Below are positions 1 through 5,271 of a stretch of DNA of 6,035 bases, one piece after another. How positions within the stretch are numbered: position 1 is the stretch's first letter; every line of letters begins with the position of its first letter. The position numbers and the translations under genes are program-made. The notes beneath the pieces are model-generated. The model saw only the letters and a program-made list of their open reading frames with translations. It was not told the origin of the DNA and did no database searches. This DNA comes from Bacillota bacterium. Its GTDB lineage: Bacteria > Bacillota > Clostridia > Acetivibrionales > DTU013. The stretch is from positions 1 through 6,035 of the forward strand of contig JAEYOM010000058.1 of assembly GCA_023411715.1 (NCBI GenBank), given 5' to 3'.

Positions 1-2275
1 AAGCCACGCTCTTCTTCCCTTCCGGCACCTGCTTGCCTTTGTAAACGTCGAACAGCTTGACCTCCTCGAGATATTTGCCGGCCTTCGAGCTTACCAGCTT
101 CTCGATCTGTTTGACCATTATCGAGTCGTCCACGAGCATCGCAATATCCCTCGATACTGCGGGGAACCTCGGCAGCGGTTTGTAATCGGGCTTCAGCGAA
201 GCTTCTGCCACCAGCGGCTCCACATCTATGATACCTGCGTAATTCCTCTGTGCCGCTCCGAACTTCTCTGCCACACCTGGGTGGACCTCACCCAGTATAC
301 CGCAGTTCCTGCCCTTGATAACGAGTCTCGCCGTCCTTCCGGGATGGAACGAAGGGTCATCAGTTACGGGTTCAAGGCTGTATCTCTTGATCCCGAGAGC
401 TGCCATCAGTTCTTCCACGGCGCCTGAAAGGTCGTAGAAATCGACGTTACCGTACATACCCAACGTAAGCACGGGCTTTTCGTATGGCAGGTCAGTCAGC
501 GGCAAACTTTCGGGCAGATAAACATGTGACAGTTCAAACAACCTGGCTTCGTCGACTCTCCTGTTGTAATTGGTCGCAAGCACTTCCATCATGTCGGGAA
601 GCGTTGTAGTCCGCATGATGCTGTAATCCTCACCCAGCGGGTTTTTGATCACGATCGTCTTCCTCAGTTCACTGTCCGAAGGAAGATTTATCAGGTCAAA
701 TACCTTCGGGCTCGTGAAAGAGTATGTGTATATTTCCGACAAACCGCAGGCCTGCATGGTCTTGCGCACAAGGTCCTCGATCTTTTGCTTCCATGTCTTA
801 CCGCCTACTGTTGCCGCCTTGCCTTCCAGAAGCGTAGCTGTAATATTGTTGTAATCATAGAATCGTGCAACCTCCTCTGCAAGGTCCGCCTCGCATTCGA
901 GGTCAGGCCTGAAGGTCGGGGCTGCCACGGTCCCTGCCGCTTCATTTACTTCGATTTCGAGTTTCTTGAATATTGCCTTCATTTTCTCGATGCCGATATC
1001 TGTTCCCAATAATGCGTTGATCCTGCCAGGGTTGAACGTTATGACCTTTTTGGCGGCCTTTACGGGATAGTTGTCAATGATCCCCTTGCACACGGTGCCT
1101 GCGCCAAGCATCTCAACGAGCTGTGCGGCGCGATTTATGGCGTCTATTGTGTTTTCAGGGTCAAGGCCTTTTTCGAAGCGTCCCGAGGCCTCAGTCCTCA
1201 TACCGAGCTTCTTTGCGGTCAGACGCACCGAAATACCGTCAAAGGTCGCGGACTCAAACAATATCGTCTTTGTATCAGGTTCGATCTCGCTGTTTGCTCC
1301 GCCCATTACGCCCGCAACTGCCACAGCTCTTTCGGCGTCCGCTATTACAAGCATCGAGGAGTCCAGCACCCTGTCCTGGTCGTCGAGCGTCTTCATCTTT
1401 TCGCCGTCCGCAGCTCTTCTGACGATTATCTTATTGTCCTTCAGGTTTTTAAGATCAAACGCGTGCATCGGCTGCCCGTATTCGAGCATAACGTAATTCG
1501 TGATATCGACTATGTTGTTTATCGGCCTGACACCGGCGGCTTTAAGACGTTCCTGCATCCAGCGCGGCGACGCTTCTATTTTTACATCCTTGACTATTCT
1601 TGCACAGTAGCGCGAGCAAAGGTCCGGCGCCTGTATCTCTACCGAAGCCTGCCCATCGATCGTATCTCCGAGCTCTTTCAGCTTGATTTCGGGTATTTTG
1701 AACGGTGTTCCGAAGGTTGCCGCGGATTCCCTCGCAAGTCCGATTATGCTGAAACAGTCCGGCCTGTTCGAGGTTATTTCAAATTCGACAACTGTATCAT
1801 TAAGGCCGAGATACTCCCTGATATCGGATCCCAGAGCTGGGTTCCCCTGGAGTATGAATATACCGTCTTCAACTGCATAGGGGAATTCCTCTTTCGTAAC
1901 TCCGAGTTCCGATATGGAGCACATCATTCCATTGGAGTCTATCCCGCGAAGCTTGCCCTTCTTGATCTTCTTTCCTCCTGGGAGGCTCGACCCGTCAAGC
2001 GCTACGGGAATTATATCATTTACCTTGATATTGGTGGCTCCCGTGACTATCTGGATAGTCTCGCTGCCGATATCCACTTCTGTGACCTGCAGACGGTCGG
2101 CGTCGGGATGCTTTTCTATCTTTGTGATCCTGCCTACGACCACCTTATCGATTTCTGCGCCGAGTACCTCATAGCCTTCCACCTTCGAACCGGACAGCGT
2201 AAGGGCGTCCGAGAATTCCTTGGGGCTTGCATTTATATCCGTATAATCCTTCAACCATTTCAACGGTAATTTCAT
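1..2275 (-). CDS. pheT: Phenylalanyl-tRNA synthetase beta subunit (C-terminus off window)
   Basis: This is the beta chain of the alpha2-beta2 enzyme that charges tRNA-Phe with phenylalanine. It supplies tRNA binding and editing, while PheS supplies the active site. I translated 758 codons without a stop, starting MKLPLKWLKDYTDINASP, a typical PheT N-terminus. In order I see the OB-fold tRNA-binding domain (about residues 40-150, with VVVGRITKIEKHPDADRLQV), the ITSNRPDCFSIIGLARE segment (168-184), the B3/4 editing domain (about 215-385, with NYVMLEYGQPMHAFDL and AVAGVMGGANSEI), RTEASGRFEKGLDPE (360-374), the B5 and catalytic-like region (APTFRPDLECEADLAEEVAR, about 452-471), FHPGRTARL (643-651), and the start of the FDX-ACB anticodon-binding domain (PLPRFPAVSRDIAML, 700-714). 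The reading stops inside LFDVYKGKQVPEGKKSVA. Family members are near 800 residues, so roughly 45 are missing beyond the left edge. The start at 2275 is set by AAGGGAG nine bases upstream. It is cotranscribed with pheS. Identity is essentially certain. Confidence 0.98.
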   Translation of the reverse strand, partial: MKLPLKWLKDYTDINASPKEFSDALTLSGSKVEGYEVLGAEIDKVVVGRITKIEKHPDADRLQVTEVDIGSETIQIVTGATNIKVNDIIPVALDGSSLPGGKKIKKGKLRGIDSNGMMCSISELGVTKEEFPYAVEDGIFILQGNPALGSDIREYLGLNDTVVEFEITSNRPDCFSIIGLARESAATFGTPFKIPEIKLKELGDTIDGQASVEIQAPDLCSRYCARIVKDVKIEASPRWMQERLKAAGVRPINNIVDITNYVMLEYGQPMHAFDLKNLKDNKIIVRRAADGEKMKTLDDQDRVLDSSMLVIADAERAVAVAGVMGGANSEIEPDTKTILFESATFDGISVRLTAKKLGMRTEASGRFEKGLDPENTIDAINRAAQLVEMLGAGTVCKGIIDNYPVKAAKKVITFNPGRINALLGTDIGIEKMKAIFKKLEIEVNEAAGTVAAPTFRPDLECEADLAEEVARFYDYNNITATLLEGKAATVGGKTWKQKIEDLVRKTMQACGLSEIYTYSFTSPKVFDLINLPSDSELRKTIVIKNPLGEDYSIMRTTTLPDMMEVLATNYNRRVDEARLFELSHVYLPESLPLTDLPYEKPVLTLGMYGNVDFYDLSGAVEELMAALGIKRYSLEPVTDDPSFHPGRTARLVIKGRNCGILGEVHPGVAEKFGAAQRNYAGIIDVEPLVAEASLKPDYKPLPRFPAVSRDIAMLVDDSIMVKQIEKLVSSKAGKYLEEVKLFDVYKGKQVPEGKKSVA

Positions 2276-2284
2276 ATCATAATT

Positions 2285-2291
2285 CTCCCTT
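2285..2291 (-). promoter_or_regulatory. Ribosome binding site of pheT
   Basis: AAGGGAG on the minus strand lies nine bases before the pheT ATG at 2275. A closer ATG (2280-2278) is out of frame and reads only Met-Ile-stop, with its TGA overlapping the true start (ATGATATGA). The site therefore favours the second ATG, which gives the family-typical MKLPLKWL N-terminus. Confidence 0.75.
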
Positions 2292-2323
2292 CAATGCTTT
2301 CCAAAAATCCGATCGTTTACTCT

Positions 2324-2477
2324 CCCGTCCGGAATGGGACAAGGTCCCTGTCCCCGTGTCCTGGCCGCCATAACTCTTATCCCGTCCGGAATGGGACAAG
2401 ATCCCTGTCCCCGTGTCCCAGCCGCCATAACTCTTATCCCGTCCGTGATGGGACAAGGTCCCAGTCCCCGTGTCCCA
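2324..2477. repeat. Tandem 57-bp palindromic repeat array, about 2.7 copies, between pheS and pheT
   Basis: Units begin at 2324, 2381 and 2438, an exact 57-bp period; the third unit ends near 2477. Each holds an inverted repeat, TGGGACA and TGTCCCA around a 15-base centre (2335-2363, 2392-2420, 2449-2477), plus the linker GCCGCCATAACTCTTAT in the first two units. The copies differ at only a few positions. The copy nearest pheT has CCTG in place of CCCA, which weakens its outer stem to five pairs, whereas the other two have seven. An alternative smaller hairpin, GGGAC-CTT-GTCCC on the minus strand, is also possible. The array begins three bases after the pheS stop and accounts for most of the 204-bp gap; without it the gap would be about 50 bp. 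From memory, the GGGACACGGGGACAGG core resembles dispersed palindromic repeats seen in many bacterial genomes, often near IS200/REP-type transposases, but no such gene is present here. It is not a canonical terminator because no T-run follows the hairpins. Confidence 0.9.
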
Positions 2478-2479
2478 AA

Positions 2480-3499
2480 TCAGAACTGCTTCAGGAAACG
2501 CATGTCGTTTTCATACAGGTGCCTCAGGTCGTCTATGCTGAAGCGCCCCATTGCCGTCCTCTCGGCTCCGAGTCCGAACGCAAAGCCGCTGTACTCCTTA
2601 GGGTCTATATTGCAGTTTTCGAGAACGTGCGGATGTACCATGCCCGCTCCGAGGATCTCTATCCAGCCTTCGTTCTTGCAGACCCTGCAGCCCTTGCCGC
2701 CGCATGCCCAGCAGGAAACGTCGACCTCCGCGCTCGGTTCGGTGAACTGGAAGTGGTGAGGCCTCAGCCTGATCTTTGTCTCTTCTCCGAACAGGCTGCG
2801 CGCAAACAGCTGAAGCGTGCCGACGAGATCGCCCATCGTTACGCCATGGTCAACGACAAGGCCTTCTACCTGATGGAATATCGGAGAATGGGTGGCGTCG
2901 ACCGCGTCGGAGCGGTAGACTCTGCCCGGGCAGATTATCTTTATCGGAGGCTTCTTCTGCTCCATAACCCTTATCTGTACGGGCGAGGTCTGGCTCCTCA
3001 GCAGTATTTTGTCATTTATATAAAAGGTATCCTGCGCATCCCTTGCCGGATGGCCTTTGGGAATGTTCAACGCTTCGAAGTTGTAATAATCGAGCTCGAC
3101 TTCGGGTCCCTCCGCTATTTCGTAGCCCATTGAAATGAATACGTCCTTTATCTCGTCGAGAACGATCGTCAGCGGGTGCTTCTTTCCTATATAACGTCTC
3201 TTTCCGGGAATCGTTATATCGATCGTCTCTTCCAGCAGCTTCTGCTCCTGTTCCTGCTCCTGCAGCTTCCTTTGCGTCTCCTCGAGCTTGCCTTCTATAA
3301 AGCTTCTGACATCGTTGGCCAATTGCCCGATTATCGGTCTTTCATCGGCCGACAGCGCGCCCATTCCCCTTAAAACTGCCGTCAGTTCGCCTTTTTTGCC
3401 GAGGTACTGCACGCGCAGGTTATCGAGTTCGGGCAGCGTCCTGACTTCATTGAGTTTCTTTTCCGCATCCAGTTTTATGTTGTTCAACTGGTCTCTCAT
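2480..3499 (-). CDS. pheS: Phenylalanyl-tRNA synthetase alpha subunit
   Basis: This is the catalytic alpha chain. It activates phenylalanine with ATP and transfers it to tRNA-Phe in the cytoplasm, in an alpha2-beta2 complex with PheT. The protein has 339 residues, the usual family length. Residues 1-90 form the N-terminal coiled-coil arm that contacts tRNA, rich in Glu, Gln and Lys (LEETQRKLQEQEQEQ). Class II motif 1 lies near 107-145 (HPLTIVLDEIKDVFISMGYE), motif 2 near 192-214 (GRVYRSDAVDATHSPIFHQ), and motif 3 has GLGAER at 309-314. The GFAFG pocket (305-309) has Ala307, which I equate with E. coli Ala294, the residue that shapes the Phe side-chain pocket. A four-cysteine insertion, CWACGGKGCRVC (Cys263, 266, 271, 274), is also found in B. 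subtilis PheS. The ATG at 3499 is chosen because AAAGGAGG sits seven bases upstream; an open frame extends 35 codons further to a TTG at 3604 but has no ribosome site and abuts the leader terminator. The gene is controlled by the T-box upstream. Confidence 0.99.
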   Translation of the reverse strand: MRDQLNNIKLDAEKKLNEVRTLPELDNLRVQYLGKKGELTAVLRGMGALSADERPIIGQLANDVRSFIEGKLEETQRKLQEQEQEQKLLEETIDITIPGKRRYIGKKHPLTIVLDEIKDVFISMGYEIAEGPEVELDYYNFEALNIPKGHPARDAQDTFYINDKILLRSQTSPVQIRVMEQKKPPIKIICPGRVYRSDAVDATHSPIFHQVEGLVVDHGVTMGDLVGTLQLFARSLFGEETKIRLRPHHFQFTEPSAEVDVSCWACGGKGCRVCKNEGWIEILGAGMVHPHVLENCNIDPKEYSGFAFGLGAERTAMGRFSIDDLRHLYENDMRFLKQF

Positions 3500-3506
3500 A
3501 ATGCAT

Positions 3507-3514
3507 CCTCCTTT
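3507..3514 (-). promoter_or_regulatory. Ribosome binding site of pheS
   Basis: AAAGGAGG, a near-perfect anti-Shine-Dalgarno match, lies seven bases before the ATG at 3499. It decides this start over the longer open frame. The stretch between here and the leader terminator (3515-3605) shows only a small GGGC-GGAT-GCCC hairpin and the 10-bp palindrome ATGCCGGCAT at 3541-3550, with no assigned role. Confidence 0.9.
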
Positions 3515-3605
3515 AAAACTTCTTTGTTTCGCTGGACATAATGCCGGCATTATTTTCGACACCGGGCATCCGCCCTGCTTTAATCCATACCTGCCGTGCT
3601 GCAAT

Positions 3606-3643
3606 AAAAAAAGCCTTACATCCCCATATCAGGGACGAAGACT
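3606..3643 (-). terminator. Rho-independent terminator of the T-box leader
   Basis: On the minus strand, AGTCTTCGTCCCT could pair with GGGGATG-T-AAGGCT around the loop GATAT. This gives 13 base pairs, including three G-T pairs and one bulged T, followed by seven T residues. The CGTCCCT in its 5' arm is the segment that would otherwise pair with the GGG of the T-box sequence, so antiterminator and terminator exclude each other. This is the expected default off state when tRNA-Phe is charged. Confidence 0.95.
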
Positions 3644-3985
3644 GTAACTCCGCGGTACCACCCAAATTTCCGCTATGTAAAAGCGGACTCTTTATCGCGA
3701 CTCCCTTATACAGGCAAAACGTTCTGCGCTTTTTATCAAGCAGAATGTTTCCGCACTCTTCAGTTTATTGCGTCCTGTATGTTAACGGTCAGGCGCCGGC
3801 ATCTCCTACTATCATACCGCCGATCGCTGCGAAACCCCGTTCAGGCTTCGTTCCGGTCATAAGGCTACAATTTCAGGATGCAGCTCCGGAGGGAACTTCG
3901 CCGGTGTGCACGTTGGAGATGCTTTCAGCCGTGGCAGCTCCTCTCTTTAAAGTCCGTTCCGGTTACTTTCCTCTTTCATGGCTTT
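3606..3985 (-). promoter_or_regulatory. T-box riboswitch (tRNA-Phe responsive) in the pheST leader
   Basis: This untranslated leader senses uncharged tRNA-Phe and controls transcription into pheST. Stem I begins near 3983. Its specifier loop has AAAGTAA (3969-3963) on the 5' side and CGAAG followed by TTC (3895-3893) on the 3' side. The loop is closed below by GAGG (3973-3970) with CCTC (3892-3889) and above by CCGG (3962-3959) with CCGG (3904-3901). UUC is a Phe codon, matching the downstream gene. The distal part has AGAGAG (3946-3941) and a GGAG/CTCC helix around a GGCTGAAAGC apex. Further on are a TCCGCT/AGCGGA hairpin just before the T-box, probably Stem III, and the T-box GGGTGGTACCGCGG (3663-3650). 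The UGGU bulge within it can pair with the ACCA end of a tRNA having discriminator A, as tRNA-Phe does. CGTCCCT (3637-3631) completes the antiterminator or joins the terminator. The base after the specifier is C, whereas a purine is more usual. The boundary of Stem I is approximate. Confidence 0.96.
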
Positions 3986-4018
3986 GATGATTTAACACGT
4001 TTAGGTTTATTGCATAAT

Positions 4019-4048
4019 ATTATACCACAGGGTTTATTGTCTATACAA
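4019..4048 (-). promoter_or_regulatory. Probable promoter of the pheST T-box leader
   Basis: On the minus strand there is a consensus -10 box, TATAAT (4024-4019), with TTGTAT (4048-4043) 18 bases upstream as a moderate -35 box. Transcription would start near 4012, about 30 bases before Stem I, which is a normal T-box spacing. The resulting leader would be about 510 bases long up to the pheS start codon. The -35 box overlaps a small inverted repeat, ATTGT-ATAG-ACAAT. A second candidate promoter lies further upstream. Confidence 0.7.
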
Positions 4049-4174
4049 TATTTAATTTCAACACTTCAGTTTTCCCCTGCCGCGGCCGTCATCCATAAGA
4101 TCGGTCACTGCGCGCCCGAACCATCACACAGATTGTAATAAATAACTCTTCCATGGCATCCTTCAGATCGTTTG
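4049..4174. other. Intergenic DNA without recognised gene
   Basis: This stretch lies between the proximal pheST promoter and the inverted repeat. I see no convincing gene. The only small frame with a plausible ribosome site reads 21 codons on the minus strand from 4154 (MEELFITICVMV...) to a stop at 4089, preceded by AAGGA. It has no recognisable product and I do not call it a gene. Confidence 0.5.
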
Positions 4175-4195
4175 ATATTGTTTGTCCAACAATAT
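4175..4195. promoter_or_regulatory. 8-bp inverted repeat, possible operator in the divergent intergenic region
   Basis: ATATTGTT and AACAATAT form a perfect 8-bp inverted repeat around TGTCC. It overlaps the -10 box of a candidate minus-strand promoter at 4194-4199. On the plus strand it lies between a possible TTGATA (4172-4177) and TATATA (4196-4201), 18 bases apart. The position would suit a repressor-binding site. No T-run follows on either strand, so it is not a terminator. The regulator is unknown, and the repeat may only reflect local A+T richness. Confidence 0.4.
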
Positions 4196-4223
4196 TATAT
4201 AGAATACGTAAAATGGTAAGCAA
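4194..4223 (-). promoter_or_regulatory. Candidate second, upstream promoter toward pheST
   Basis: On the minus strand, TTGCTT (4223-4218) and TATAAT (4199-4194) are separated by 18 bases. If used, it would add about 175 bases of leader before the proximal promoter. It points toward pheST and has a perfect -10 box but only a fair -35 box. It is weaker as a call than the proximal promoter, whose spacing to Stem I is typical. Confidence 0.4.
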
Positions 4224-4271
4224 TTTTCCATCCGGACTTTTCCATTGCCGCCTGCAGGTTTAAGGCTCCAT

Positions 4272-4301
4272 TTGCATTTATATCCTGCGATGGTTTATAA
4301 T
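4272..4301 (+). promoter_or_regulatory. Probable promoter of the TPR-protein gene
   Basis: TTGCAT (4272-4277) and a consensus TATAAT (4296-4301) are separated by 18 bases, pointing toward the gene starting at 4344. Transcription would begin near 4308 and give a short leader of about 35 bases containing the ribosome binding site GGAGG at 4333-4337. No leader regulatory structure fits in that space. Confidence 0.7.
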
Positions 4302-4343
4302 TAAGTCATTAAAAAGCTATTCCTTAGACTTTGGAGGTTCAGA

Positions 4344-5162
4344 ATGAACAAAACATTGAGGAATATACTGATAGGCTTTGTATTGCCCATTGCAGTCGTA
4401 TTTGCAGCATGGTTCATAAATAAATGGCTTGGTATCCTGGTCATCGTCATATATATCGCAGTGATAGTCTGGTTGTCGAGGCCGATGATATACGGTATGA
4501 AGGGCAGCAAGGCATACTCGCTCGGAAAGACCGACGAAGCGATCAATTGGTTCGGCAAGGCTTATACTACTAAAAAAGCCGGAGTAAGGCCGTCGGTATC
4601 CTATGCATACATCCTGCTGAGAAACGGCGAACTGGAAAAAGCCGATGAGGTCATGCAGCAGATCCTTAATAAAAACCGGAACAGCCAGGATCTTCCCTAC
4701 ATCAAATCGATCATGGCGCTCGTATTGTGGAAAAAAGGCGAGCTTGACGCCTCGATAGAGATGCTGGAAGAAGTCATAAAGGTTTACAAAACAACTTCCG
4801 TTTACGGAAGCCTCGGCTACCTGCTGATATTGAAGGGCGACCTCGAAAAAGCCCTGCAGTTCAACCTGGAGGCATATGATTACAACTCTTCCGATAAGAT
4901 CATACAGGATAATCTCGGGCAGAACTACTACATGCTCGGCGATTACGAAAAAGCAAAAGAGATTTACAAGCCGCTCATAGATAAAGCTCCAAGCTTTCCC
5001 GAGCCTTATTACGGTTATAGTCTTCTTCTGCTTGCCATAGGTCAGAAAGACGAGGCGCTCGAATACATGAAAAAGGCGCTCGGTTATAAATTCTCATACC
5101 TCAGTACGATCAGCCGTGAAGATGTCGAAACGAAAATAAGGGAAATGGAAGCCGGCAATTGA
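4344..5162 (+). CDS. Membrane-anchored tetratricopeptide repeat protein
   Basis: A 272-residue protein of unknown specific role. Two hydrophobic segments come first, about residues 7-24 (NILIGFVLPIAVVFAAWF) and 27-45 (KWLGILVIVIYIAVIVWLS), with a very short turn between them. This predicts a membrane hairpin with the rest of the chain on the N-terminal side, most likely cytoplasmic. The remainder is a run of about six TPR units: a degenerate one at 52-75, then about 83-112, 117-148, 151-181, 184-216 and 219-250, with typical G-x-x-x-x-A and Y/L spacing such as GDYEKAKEIYKPLIDKAP. TPR arrays form helical scaffolds for protein-protein contacts, so an adaptor role at the membrane is a reasonable inference, but no partner can be read from the sequence. 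No enzymatic motif is present. The start is supported by GGAGG six bases upstream of the ATG. The gene is monocistronic by layout, with its own promoter and terminator, divergent from pheST and convergent with the transporter. Confidence 0.93.
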   Translation: MNKTLRNILIGFVLPIAVVFAAWFINKWLGILVIVIYIAVIVWLSRPMIYGMKGSKAYSLGKTDEAINWFGKAYTTKKAGVRPSVSYAYILLRNGELEKADEVMQQILNKNRNSQDLPYIKSIMALVLWKKGELDASIEMLEEVIKVYKTTSVYGSLGYLLILKGDLEKALQFNLEAYDYNSSDKIIQDNLGQNYYMLGDYEKAKEIYKPLIDKAPSFPEPYYGYSLLLLAIGQKDEALEYMKKALGYKFSYLSTISREDVETKIREMEAGN

Positions 5163-5209
5163 CTGGCAGCCGCGAACATATGGAAATAGATGATATTGAT
5201 TGTCAGCAG

Positions 5210-5240
5210 ACTCCTGCATAAAGCGATGCAGGAGTTTTTT
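5210..5240 (+). terminator. Rho-independent terminator after the TPR gene
   Basis: ACTCCTGCAT and ATGCAGGAGT form a perfect 10-bp stem around AAAGCG, ending in a run of six T residues (5235-5240), 47 bases after the TPR stop codon. On the other strand no T-run follows the stem, so it serves the plus strand only. Between here and the transporter stop codon lies a G+C-rich stretch with GGCCAGGCGG twice (5243-5252 and 5259-5268). Confidence 0.95.
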
Positions 5241-5271
5241 GCGGCCAGGCGGCCATGTGGCCAGGCGGGTT

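Noticed and set aside
1463..2269. 268-codon plus-strand open frame
   Set aside because: It lies antisense within pheT, whose translation matches the family throughout; the antisense product has no recognisable domain.
2324..2477. CRISPR array or set of terminators between pheS and pheT
   Set aside because: The units are contiguous near-identical 57-mers without variable spacers, and no T-run follows any hairpin.
2294..3133. Long plus-strand open frame with a repeated SPVRNGTRSLSPCP-like peptide
   Set aside because: It is antisense to pheS, and its peptide repeat arises only because the 57-bp DNA unit is a multiple of three. There is no ribosome site or recognisable domain.
3500..3604. 35-codon N-terminal extension of pheS starting at TTG
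   Set aside because: It abuts the T-run of the leader terminator, has no ribosome site and is not typical of the family, whereas the ATG at 3499 has a near-perfect site.
4089..4154. 21-codon minus-strand frame with AAGGA upstream (leader peptide?)
   Set aside because: No Phe-rich stretch, no similarity I recognise, and the T-box already explains Phe control.
4301..4558. 85-codon minus-strand frame over the TPR gene start
   Set aside because: Antisense to the well-supported TPR gene and its promoter region, without recognisable features.
5243..5268. GGCCAGGCGG direct repeat and GGCC-ACAT-GGCC hairpin after the transporter
   Set aside because: Short and G+C rich with no T-run on the minus strand, so not supportable as a terminator or mobile-element end.
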